Positions 50,721 through 58,262 of a DNA stretch of 64,000 nt are shown here, one piece after another. The first letter of the stretch is position 1. The number at the start of each line of letters is the position of its first letter. The notes under the pieces are model-generated. The model ran no database searches and was not told the DNA's origin. It worked only from the letters and a program-made list of their open reading frames with translations. Location of the stretch: NCBI GenBank assembly GCA_051954955.1, contig JBQCHF010000208.1:1-64000 (forward strand), in the 5' to 3' direction. The position numbers and the translations under genes were made by a program. The stretch comes from JBQCHF01 sp051954955 (GTDB taxonomy: Bacteria; Actinomycetota; Actinomycetes; Motilibacterales; Motilibacteraceae).

Positions 50721-52808
50721 GTGCCTCCCCAGACCAGCCCCACCAGCAGCGGCGGTCATCGGATCGCCGCCCCCACGACCACCACCGACACCGATACGAC
50801 CGACACCAGCGACACCAGCGACACCAGCGACGCACCGGGCACGAGCCCGGGGCAGCCCACCCGTCGGGCCGTGCTCGTCGGTGCCCTCGCGGGTGGTGCG
50901 GCCGCTCTCGCCGGCGGGCTTCCGCTGCTGCCCGGCCTCGCCGCGCCGGCTGCAGCGGCCGCCGGTGACCCGCTCCCTCTGGTGGCCTCGCTGGCCCAGC
51001 CGCCGGCCCGGGCGGCGTTCGCGCCGCAGGAGCAGCAGATCGCGGGGTTCCTGCTCTCGCTCGCTCCGATGGCGAACGGGATCAGCACCGCGCCCGACAC
51101 CTACGGCTGGCTTCGCGGCGGTTGGGGCGGCCGCAGCCCGGACAAGCCCTACAACGCCCGGATCCAGGAGAACGTCGCGACCATGGCCTGGTTCGCGGCG
51201 AACGAGCGGCCGTGGAACCCCTACGTGGGCGATCAGGCCCTGCTGGCGCGGCTCGACGTCGCGCTGGGCTACTACCTGGGTCTGCAGCACGCGGACGGCT
51301 CGTGGTCGGAGTACGCACCGGACGAGCACTCGCGGGCCGCCACCGGCTTCGGGATGTCGGCGCTGGCGATGGTGGTGCGCAACCTGGCGAAGATCGGCGC
51401 CCTGCCCGAGACGACCGACCGGGTGCGGGGGGCGCTGGAGCGGGCCGCGCGCTGGTTCCTCGACCCGCAGAACGGGTCCGTGTGGACCGAGCCGGTGCAG
51501 GAGTACGCCAACCAGGCCTTCGGCGGGCTGTTCGCCGCGGTCGAGGTGGTGGCGGTGACCGGCGCAAGCGACCTGCAGCCGATGGTCGACGAGCGGATCC
51601 GGTTCATGCGCGAGAGCGGGCAGAGCCCGGCGGGCTACTTCTACGAGCCCAAGGGCCAGGACCTCGGCTACAACGACGAGGTCATGCTGCCGGACGTGGC
51701 CAAGCTGTGGTCGCTGCAGCACAGCCCAGTGGTGCACGACATGGCCGAGGACTTCTACGGCTGGTGGCAGTGGAACTTCGTCCGCGAGCCGGACGGGGCC
51801 GGCAACCTCGGCAACGTCGCCTCCTCCGCCCGCACCTACATGGTGTTCCGCGACGACGTTCCGAACGACGGCTACAAGGCGACGACCGACTCGCTGCTGG
51901 CGCCCACCATCCCGCTGGCCCGGGCGTTCGAGCCGTCGGTGCAGCAGCGGGCAGCGCAGCGAGCTTCGTGGGCGGCGAGCCCGGACCCGGTGAAGCCGTC
52001 GTCGCCGTACTACACGATCTTCGCGACGGTGCGGGACATGGAGTACGGCGAGGCGTTCCCCAGCCAGGCGGCCAAGGACCGGGCCGTCGAGTCTCTGCCC
52101 TACCTCGAGCACAAGACGGCGACCGAGTGGCGGCGCGACCCGCTGGGTGACCGGCAGTGGGTCTACGTGCGACGGCCGAGCTGGTTCCTGGGGGCCCACT
52201 TCGGCAACCGCGCGTCCGGTCTGGTGCGCACCGGCCCGGCGTTCCTGTGGCACCCGGCCGCGGGAATGCTCGTGCACTCCCTCAACACCGGCGACGACTC
52301 GGCCTGGACGACGTTCGTGGACGGCCGGGCGGACGCCGACCAGGACGTGCTGGACGCGACCTACTACGCCGGCGATCCGCGGAGCGGCCGTGAGGTGCCC
52401 GACCCGCGGTCGGTGCGGGGCGCTGCCCCGGTGGGGATGCGCTGGACCGGATTTGACGGGGCGCTGGTCAAGGACGTCGTCGTGGGCGCCGGTCAGGTGC
52501 TGCTGCGCACGACCACCGACGGGGAGGCTCTCGAGCAGCTTCCGCTGGTGCTGCACGCCTCCGACAACGTGTCGTGGACCGGCGGCGGCGCTGTCGCCTA
52601 CGGCGGCAGCAGCAGCGGGTCGGCGAGCGGGCTGCGGATCCGGCGGGGCGGTGTCTCGCTCCGCCTGGAGTGGGGTCGGGTCCTCGAGGCGCAGCTCGTG
52701 GCGCGCAAGCAGGTCTACTTCCGCGCTGCGGACCGTCGGCTGCACGCGCTGCTGCTCCTGCACGCGGGCCCGCTCGAGATCCGGATCACCACGGACGAGG
52801 AGGGCTAA
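50721..52808 (+). CDS. Tat-exported protein with probable alpha/alpha-toroid fold
   Basis: A 695-residue protein of unknown function. A long N-terminal tail with Thr-Asp/Ser repeats (TDTDTTDTSDTSDTSD, about 20-35) precedes a twin-arginine signal (TRRAVLVGALAGG, about 48-60). The mature part has many aromatic helices (NARIQENVATMAWFAANERPW, DVALGYYLGLQHADGSWSEY; shown in short) consistent with an alpha/alpha barrel of polysaccharide lyases or unsaturated glycosidases, and a C-terminal beta-rich part. No catalytic motif was recognised. GTG start with ACGGAG 8 bases upstream. Its place in the sugar region suggests a polysaccharide-acting enzyme; this is inference. Confidence 0.65.
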   Translation: MPPQTSPTSSGGHRIAAPTTTTDTDTTDTSDTSDTSDAPGTSPGQPTRRAVLVGALAGGAAALAGGLPLLPGLAAPAAAAAGDPLPLVASLAQPPARAAFAPQEQQIAGFLLSLAPMANGISTAPDTYGWLRGGWGGRSPDKPYNARIQENVATMAWFAANERPWNPYVGDQALLARLDVALGYYLGLQHADGSWSEYAPDEHSRAATGFGMSALAMVVRNLAKIGALPETTDRVRGALERAARWFLDPQNGSVWTEPVQEYANQAFGGLFAAVEVVAVTGASDLQPMVDERIRFMRESGQSPAGYFYEPKGQDLGYNDEVMLPDVAKLWSLQHSPVVHDMAEDFYGWWQWNFVREPDGAGNLGNVASSARTYMVFRDDVPNDGYKATTDSLLAPTIPLARAFEPSVQQRAAQRASWAASPDPVKPSSPYYTIFATVRDMEYGEAFPSQAAKDRAVESLPYLEHKTATEWRRDPLGDRQWVYVRRPSWFLGAHFGNRASGLVRTGPAFLWHPAAGMLVHSLNTGDDSAWTTFVDGRADADQDVLDATYYAGDPRSGREVPDPRSVRGAAPVGMRWTGFDGALVKDVVVGAGQVLLRTTTDGEALEQLPLVLHASDNVSWTGGGAVAYGGSSSGSASGLRIRRGGVSLRLEWGRVLEAQLVARKQVYFRAADRRLHALLLLHAGPLEIRITTDEEG

Positions 52809-52823
52809 GGGGGCGCTGGGACG

Positions 52824-52859
52824 GGGGAGGGAGCGCGAGGGGACCCGCGCTCCCTCCCC
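52824..52859. terminator. Stem-loop between convergent genes
   Basis: Perfect 14-base arms (52824-52837, 52846-52859; GGGGAGGGAGCGCG and complement), loop AGGGGACC. It lies between the Tat-exported protein and esterase stops. Confidence 0.7.
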
Positions 52860-52878
52860 TGATCGTCCGGCCCGCAGG

Positions 52879-53844
52879 TCAGGAGGTCATGGCCGCGGCC
52901 GCCTCCAGCTGCAGCTCGCTGTGGTGCGCGCCGCCGCCTTCGTGGCCGCAGTAGGGGTAGACCTCGATGGACTTCTGGCCGGCCCAGGCGTCGTAGGCGG
53001 CGAAGACCGTCTCCGGTGGGCAGACGACGTCCATGAGGCCGACCGACCAGAGCGATGGGACGGTGGCCCGCTGGGACAGGACCACGCCGTCGAAGTAGCG
53101 CAGGACCTCCAGCGCGGAGGGCACCTTGTCGCGGTTGACGGCGAGGTAGGTGCGCAGCTCGGTGTAGGGCGGCTCCTCGGCGAGCGCGGCCGCTCGCGCG
53201 ATGTCGCAGAGGAACGGCACGTCGACCAGCGCCCCGACGACGCCCTCGGGCGCCAGCGCGGCGGCGGCGATGGTGATGCCGCCGCCCTGGCTCGCCCCCC
53301 GCAGCACGATCCGGTCCGGGTCCACCCCGGGCAGCTCGCGGGCGGCGCGCACGGCGCAGGCGGCATCGGTGAAGACCCGGCGGTAGTAGTAGCTCTCCCG
53401 GGACCCGATGCCCTTGGTGAGGAAGCCCGGGTGCGCCGGCTCGCTGCCGTGGGGGTCGGGGGTGTGGCCGACCGACCAGGTGCCGCCCTGTCCCCGGGTG
53501 TCGACCGCGAGGTGCGCGTAGCCGGCCGAGGCCCACAGCAGCCGCTCGTGCGCCAGAGCGCGCCCGCCGCCATAGCCCATGTACTCCACGACGACCGGTA
53601 GCCGCTCGTCGCTGCCGGCTGGGCGCACCAGCCAGGCGCGCACCGGCTCCTCGCCGAAGCCCGCGAACACCACGTCGAAGACGTCCACGGTCTTGAGCCG
53701 GGTGGCGAGCTTCTCCAGCTGCGGCACCACCTTCCTTGTGGGTAGCGAGGTGGCCCAGAACTCGTCCAGGTCGGCGGGCGGGGTGTGGTCGCCGCGGGGG
53801 AGCTCGCGGCCGACGTAGGCGGGCTGGTGGGCGAGGTGGGTCAT
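52879..53844 (-). CDS. CE7 acetyl esterase (AXE1/cephalosporin deacetylase family)
   Basis: A 321-residue alpha/beta hydrolase of the acetyl xylan esterase family CE7. The hallmark RGQGG is near residue 115, the nucleophile Ser185 is in GASQGG, the acid is Asp near 271 (LMDVVCPP) and the histidine in GHEGGG near 302. These enzymes remove acetyl groups from xylose- or mannose-containing oligosaccharides in the cytoplasm; no signal peptide is present. The ATG at 53844 has GGAAGG upstream. It is divergent from a TIM-barrel gene and shares a LacI-type palindrome with it. Confidence 0.85.
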   Translation of the reverse strand: MTHLAHQPAYVGRELPRGDHTPPADLDEFWATSLPTRKVVPQLEKLATRLKTVDVFDVVFAGFGEEPVRAWLVRPAGSDERLPVVVEYMGYGGGRALAHERLLWASAGYAHLAVDTRGQGGTWSVGHTPDPHGSEPAHPGFLTKGIGSRESYYYRRVFTDAACAVRAARELPGVDPDRIVLRGASQGGGITIAAAALAPEGVVGALVDVPFLCDIARAAALAEEPPYTELRTYLAVNRDKVPSALEVLRYFDGVVLSQRATVPSLWSVGLMDVVCPPETVFAAYDAWAGQKSIEVYPYCGHEGGGAHHSELQLEAAAAMTS

Positions 53845-53869
53845 CGGGAGCCTTCCGGGGCGAGGGCTG

Positions 53870-53883
53870 GGTAAGCGCTTTCC
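53870..53883. promoter_or_regulatory. LacI-type operator, second copy
   Basis: GGTAAGCGCTTTCC differs at one base from the perfect palindrome at 41826-41839. It sits between the CE7 esterase and divergent TIM-barrel genes. Confidence 0.7.
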
Positions 53884-53914
53884 ATTGCCTGGCTGGAAGC
53901 CTAGTCTGCTCGCT

Positions 53915-54748
53915 GTGACGAGCGCGTGGGACGCAGCAGCTCCTGAGAGGCTGGGGGTCGCCCCGCTGGTGCCCGGCCTGGTGTCGGTGACCTTCCGCGG
54001 GCTGGATGCCGGATCGGTGCTGGGGCTGTGCGGGCAGCACGACCTGAGAGCCGTGGAGTGGGGCGGGGACGTGCACGTGCCCGCGGGTGACGTCGACCGG
54101 GCGGAGCGAGTGCGAGCGGCCACCACCGCCGCCGGCTTGGCGGTCTCCACCTACGGCTCGTACCTGCGCTGCGGCGAGGGTTCCTCGGGCGAGGTCGAGG
54201 CGGTCGTCGCCACCGCCGCCGCGGTGGGGGCGCCGGCGATACGGGTCTGGGCGGGGAGCCGTGGGTCATCCGACGCGACGTCGGAGGACCGCCGGGCGGT
54301 GGCCGAGGGGGTGGCCGCCGCCGCCCGCCGCGCCGCGGCTCGCGGTCTCACCCTGGTGCTCGAGCACCACGACGGCACGCTGACCGATCGCACCCCGAGC
54401 GCCCTGGCGCTGCTCGAGGACGTGGCCACCGCTGGCGCGCCGCCGGGCTCGGTGGCGCTGTCCTGGCAACCTCCGGTGGGCTTCAACGACGACGAGGCAC
54501 TGGCCACCCTCGACGCGCACCTGCCGCACCTGGGCACGGTGCACGTCTTCAGCTGGGACCCGGAGGGGCGGCGGCTGTCGCTGGCCGCGCGCTCAGCCCT
54601 GTGGACCGAGATCTTCTCCCGGGTCGCCACTACCGGCGGCACGCACCCGGCCCTGCTGGAGTTCGTCCGCGACGACGACCCGGGCGCGCTGGCCGAGGAT
54701 GCGGCGGTGCTGCACGAGCTGCTGGCCGCCACCGCCCTCCGCTCGTAA
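53915..54748 (+). CDS. Sugar isomerase/epimerase-like TIM barrel
   Basis: A 277-residue xylose-isomerase-like TIM-barrel protein. Helix-strand repeats include LRAVEWGGDVHVP, VLEHHDGTLTD and HVFSWDP near the end, with Glu and His residues in positions of metal ligands. It is a distant relative of the protein at 38506. TAGTCT at 53902-53907 ends 7 bases before the GTG and no ribosome site is visible, suggesting a leaderless mRNA. The substrate is unknown; the shared operator ties it to the sugar regulon. Confidence 0.7.
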   Translation: MTSAWDAAAPERLGVAPLVPGLVSVTFRGLDAGSVLGLCGQHDLRAVEWGGDVHVPAGDVDRAERVRAATTAAGLAVSTYGSYLRCGEGSSGEVEAVVATAAAVGAPAIRVWAGSRGSSDATSEDRRAVAEGVAAAARRAAARGLTLVLEHHDGTLTDRTPSALALLEDVATAGAPPGSVALSWQPPVGFNDDEALATLDAHLPHLGTVHVFSWDPEGRRLSLAARSALWTEIFSRVATTGGTHPALLEFVRDDDPGALAEDAAVLHELLAATALRS

Positions 54749-55084
54749 TCAAGCAGAGATGGTGACCTTCCCTCTGGTGATCATGTGAAAGATGTAGGTC
54801 TGCGGTCTGCGGTCTGCGGTCTCCGGTCATGCTGGGGTCAGGTTCAAGGCGGCTGGTGACGGGGCGGTCCTGCTGGGGGCTGGTTCTGGTTCGCCGGGCG
54901 CGGGTTTTCGCGGATCTTGAGACCTGGTGCACCTTGTCTGAGCGTGGCGGTGCATCAAGATCCGCAGCCCCTCGGCTCCGTTGTCATTGCTGGCTTTGTT
55001 TCTTTGCCTAGTCGTGACCTGGCGGCTGCTGATTCTGTCGGTCTGGAAACGAGAACTGTCGGACCCTGTCCGTAGTCTCGTCTC
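54749..55084 (+). other. Intergenic region with tandem and inverted repeats
   Basis: About 336 bases without a gene. It contains GTGATCATG (54776-54784) after the preceding gene, four tandem 7-base units (GGTCTGC x3 plus GGTCTCC, 54797-54824), and a perfect 11-base inverted repeat GCGGATCTTGA/TCAAGATCCGC (54910-54920, 54955-54965). The sequence near 54980-55030 is less GC-rich than its surroundings. The last 34 bases hold the DUF222 promoter. Confidence 0.6.
55051..55084 (+). promoter_or_regulatory. Conserved leaderless promoter of DUF222 gene, copy 2
   Basis: GAGAACTGTCGG (55051-55062), 10 bases, TAGTCT (55073-55078), 6 bases, then ATG at 55085. Order and distances are the same as upstream of the DUF222 gene at 36294. 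Confidence 0.65.
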
Positions 55085-56770
55085 ATGGTTCACGGCCAGG
55101 CGGGGCAGGAGAAGGACGTCTCGACAGACGTCCTTCCCGGCACGCTGGGCGAGTGCGTGGGTCTGTCGCAGCAGCTGCGGTTCGCGGGCGAGAACCCGCT
55201 CGCGACTGGTGTGGCGGACCTGCTCAACGGTCTGGACGGGGCCAAGTTGCGGATGTACGACCGGGTGCTGCTCACCGCGGCGACCAAGGCCGCGGTGGCG
55301 GCCGTGGAGGGCCGGCATCTGCGGGCCGTGGCGCAGTGCCTGGCCGCCGAGCGGGATGCCTCCCTGGGGGACGCCTCCCCGCACATCGCAGACCCTGGGC
55401 CGGAGGGCTGGGGTGAGCAGCCGTACTCCGAGCAGGAGGCGGACCGGATGTTCGCGCAGTGGCGGGACCCGGCCGAGATGGCCGCGCGTTGCCGGCGGGA
55501 GGAGCTGCGCCTGGGGATGCGGCTGTCCCCGGCCGGGATGTACGCGGTCGCGGAGCAGGCCCGCCAGCTCGACGGCCCGTACGAGCGGGCACGCGACCTG
55601 ATGCTGCAGGGCGTGATGACGCGTCAGCAGTGGCACGTGCTGCGCACCTCTACCAGGGCCGTGCCCGAGGAGCTGCTTCAGAAGGTGCTGGACCTGGTGC
55701 TGCCGAAGGTGGCCGAGACCACCACCAAGGAGCTGCAGCGGCACATCGACCGGGTACTGGCGAAGCTGCTCCCGGACCGGGGCGCGCTGGAGCACGAGAA
55801 GGCGCGCACGGGCCGGCGGGTGGAGGTGTGGCACGACCAGGTCGACACCGAGGACGCCGACGCGCGCACCCTGGTCCGACAGTCCACCCTGCGCGCGGTG
55901 TCGGACCCGGTGCAGGTGCACCGGCTCGCGCAGCTCGTGGAGGGCCACGCCCGGTGGATGCGGGACAAGGCACGGTCGCAGGCCAAGGCGACTGAGAAGG
56001 ACGCGCAGCTGGCGATGCGGGCGGCGTGGAAGCAGCACGGGGAGGGCTCACCCGAGCACGTCACCGCACTGCAGGTGTGGCAGGGGGCGAAGAAGCGGCG
56101 TCAGCAGGTGTTCAAGCAGGGCCTGTCCGCGTGGAGGTTCGACGCCCTCGCGGACCTGGCCGAGCGCGGCACCCTCGCCGCGCACGACGGCGCACCCCTG
56201 GTCGCCAAGGAGCGGGAGGTGCTGCCGGTCACCGTGGTGAGCCTGGAGACCGCGTTCGGCCTCGCCAATGACCCGGGCGAGCTGCGCGGCTTCGGCACCA
56301 TCCCGGCCCCGGTGCTGCGCGACCTCGTCGCCGCCGCCAAGTCCTGGCTGGTCGCGGTCGTCGACAAGGCGGGGAAGGCGTTGAGCGTGCAGCGGTACAA
56401 GCCGACCGCGGCGATCCGGGACTGGCTGATCGCCACCAGGCCCACCTGCGTGTCCCCGTGGTGCGATGCACCGGTCGAGTGGGCCGAGGACGACCACCTC
56501 GACGAATGGCGACCACCACCCGACCCCCGAGACCCGACGTCGAAGCCGGCCGGCGGCCCGACCAGCGAGGACAACCTGCACCCCGAATGCAAGACCACCC
56601 ACCAGCTCAAGACCACCAAGCATCTCGACATCATCCGCGACGACGACGGCGGACACCGGACGATCACCCACTCGGGCCACGAATACCGGAGAGAACCCCA
56701 CCGACTGCTGCCCGAGATCGGCAAGGGCTGGGGCGTCACCGGCGACCACGACGAACCCCCGCCGTTCTAA
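55085..56770 (+). CDS. DUF222/HNH endonuclease domain protein
   Basis: A 561-residue second DUF222-type protein, longer and diverged from the one at 34942. The helical domain covers about 30-460 (PYERARDLMLQGVMTRQQWHVL, LQKVLDLVLPKVAETTTKEL). The C-terminal nuclease region has two cysteines in TCVSPWCDAPVEWAEDDHLDEW and then NLHPECKTTHQLKTTKHLD, an HNH layout (His/Asp, Asn, His-x-x-x-His). No other phage or plasmid gene flanks it. The neighbouring Nudix gene, whose stop faces this gene's stop at 3 bases, appears truncated. Confidence 0.82.
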   Translation: MVHGQAGQEKDVSTDVLPGTLGECVGLSQQLRFAGENPLATGVADLLNGLDGAKLRMYDRVLLTAATKAAVAAVEGRHLRAVAQCLAAERDASLGDASPHIADPGPEGWGEQPYSEQEADRMFAQWRDPAEMAARCRREELRLGMRLSPAGMYAVAEQARQLDGPYERARDLMLQGVMTRQQWHVLRTSTRAVPEELLQKVLDLVLPKVAETTTKELQRHIDRVLAKLLPDRGALEHEKARTGRRVEVWHDQVDTEDADARTLVRQSTLRAVSDPVQVHRLAQLVEGHARWMRDKARSQAKATEKDAQLAMRAAWKQHGEGSPEHVTALQVWQGAKKRRQQVFKQGLSAWRFDALADLAERGTLAAHDGAPLVAKEREVLPVTVVSLETAFGLANDPGELRGFGTIPAPVLRDLVAAAKSWLVAVVDKAGKALSVQRYKPTAAIRDWLIATRPTCVSPWCDAPVEWAEDDHLDEWRPPPDPRDPTSKPAGGPTSEDNLHPECKTTHQLKTTKHLDIIRDDDGGHRTITHSGHEYRREPHRLLPEIGKGWGVTGDHDEPPPF

Positions 56771-56772
56771 CG

Positions 56773-57081
56773 TCACCGCACCTGCGCCGAGCCTTCGCTC
56801 TGCCGCACACTGGTGCGCGCCGTGAACAGGTCGATGCGGTCCTTACCGTGATAGCGGCAGGGGAGCTCGTGCCGGCCCAGCGAGACGAGGTCGTCGCAGA
56901 CGATGCCCGTCTCCTCCCTCAGCTCCCGATAGGCCGCAGTCTCAGGAGACTCACCGTCCTCGATGCCCCCGCCGACGAGGCACCACGTGTCCAGCTCGAC
57001 CGGCGCGTACTCGTCGCGCTCCTCGAGGAGGACCCAGCCCCGGGCGTCGACCAGACCAGCCATGACGATGGCCTTCACCAT
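56773..57081 (-). CDS. Truncated Nudix hydrolase
   Basis: A 102-residue protein with an intact Nudix box at about 38-60 (GGGIEDGESPETAAYRELREETGI in full spans 38-60; key Glu residues in REETGI). Nudix proteins cleave nucleoside-diphosphate-linked compounds. Typical single-domain members are about 130-160 residues; this one ends soon after IDLFTARTSV, without the last helix and strands. The ending coincides with the 3' end of the DUF222 gene, so insertion may have cut it. ATG 57081 was taken; GTG 57084 is one codon earlier. Confidence 0.65.
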   Translation of the reverse strand: MVKAIVMAGLVDARGWVLLEERDEYAPVELDTWCLVGGGIEDGESPETAAYRELREETGIVCDDLVSLGRHELPCRYHGKDRIDLFTARTSVRQSEGSAQVR

Positions 57082-57127
57082 CACGCCGGTCCGGGCGGCC
57101 AGGATGAGGGGATCGGCGACGGAACCT

Positions 57128-58201
57128 TCATGTGCCCACGAGCGCAGCGACAGCGTCCCGGACCTCCTCCGGCCCGAGCTCCATCGTCGCGTCGCCGATC
57201 GACAGCTCCACCCGCTGGACTCCCGGCAGCCCGGTGGGCGCCCAGCGGGGGAAGGTCCAGAGCTTGTCCTCCACCGCGAGCCGGCGCACCGCGTCGGTCA
57301 GCTGCTCGTCGGTCGCCTGCAGGAGCAGGTGCATCATCGGGGTCCGCGGCGGGTCGGGGATGACCTGCACGCCGGGCAGGTCGCGCACGGCGTCGGCGAT
57401 GGCCCGGGCGTGCTGGAGATAGTCGCCCATCCGCGGCAGCCGGATGCGCAGGTTGGTCAGGGCCGAGTCGGCCAGTGGCCACAGCCCCCACAGCGTGCCG
57501 CCCATCCGGTGCCGCCACTCGCGCACTTCGGCGACGACGTCGGGCTCACCGGCCAGGGCGCAGCCAGCGAGCCCACCGATGCCCTTGTAGAAGGAGACGT
57601 AGGCGGTGTCGAAGGGAGCGGCCACCTCGGCGGGGGTCTTGCCGTAGCCGGCGGCCGACTCCCAGATCCGCGCTCCGTCCAGGTGCGCGGCCGCACCGCG
57701 TTCGTGCGCCCAGTCCACCTGCGCGACGACGTCGTCCCAGGCCGGCTGGTCGCCGCCGAGGTCGCGCTGCGGAAGCTCCAGCAGCAGGGCCGCCGGTGCC
57801 TCGCCCACAGCGGTCAGGTCCGAGAGCCGCAGCAGCCGGTCCAGTGCGCCGACCGGGCGGCCGACCAGGCCGTGCAGCCGCTGGTAGGCGCGGTCCTCGT
57901 GCCGGTCCAGGTGGCAGTGCGGGTGCCACACCACGGTGCGCCGCCCGCGCTGGTCCGCGTGCACCCGCAGCGCGCTCTGCTGCGCCATCGTGCCGCTCGG
58001 CAGGAACACCGCCGCCGGCTTGCCCAGCAGCCGGCACACCTCGGCCTCGAGCTCGGCCACCACGCCGCCTGCGCCGTAGCGGTCCACCTCGACGTCGGGC
58101 GGGATGGCCGCGAGCGCGTCGGCCGGCCGCGTCGGCCCGTGCCCGGCCAGGAAGCGAGTGCAACCCCGCAGCAGCTCGTTGGCCTCGTCCTCGCCGAGCA
58201 T
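57128..58201 (-). CDS. Threonine aldolase-like PLP enzyme
   Basis: A 357-residue fold-type I PLP protein of the beta-eliminating-lyase/L-threonine aldolase group. The PLP lysine is Lys206 in SFYKGIGG, with DGARIWESAAGYGK upstream giving the Asp ligand, and FLPSGTMAQQSALRVH near residue 66 binding the cofactor phosphate. It may split beta-hydroxy amino acids into glycine and an aldehyde. The ATG at 58201 has GAGAGGA at about 5 bases and was preferred to the GTG at 58225. Confidence 0.8.
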   Translation of the reverse strand: MLGEDEANELLRGCTRFLAGHGPTRPADALAAIPPDVEVDRYGAGGVVAELEAEVCRLLGKPAAVFLPSGTMAQQSALRVHADQRGRRTVVWHPHCHLDRHEDRAYQRLHGLVGRPVGALDRLLRLSDLTAVGEAPAALLLELPQRDLGGDQPAWDDVVAQVDWAHERGAAAHLDGARIWESAAGYGKTPAEVAAPFDTAYVSFYKGIGGLAGCALAGEPDVVAEVREWRHRMGGTLWGLWPLADSALTNLRIRLPRMGDYLQHARAIADAVRDLPGVQVIPDPPRTPMMHLLLQATDEQLTDAVRRLAVEDKLWTFPRWAPTGLPGVQRVELSIGDATMELGPEEVRDAVAALVGT

Positions 58202-58262
58202 CGACTGTCCTCTCTGCCTGGCCACGCTGTGCCCGCTGAGGCTAGACCCCCGTCCCCGGCGC

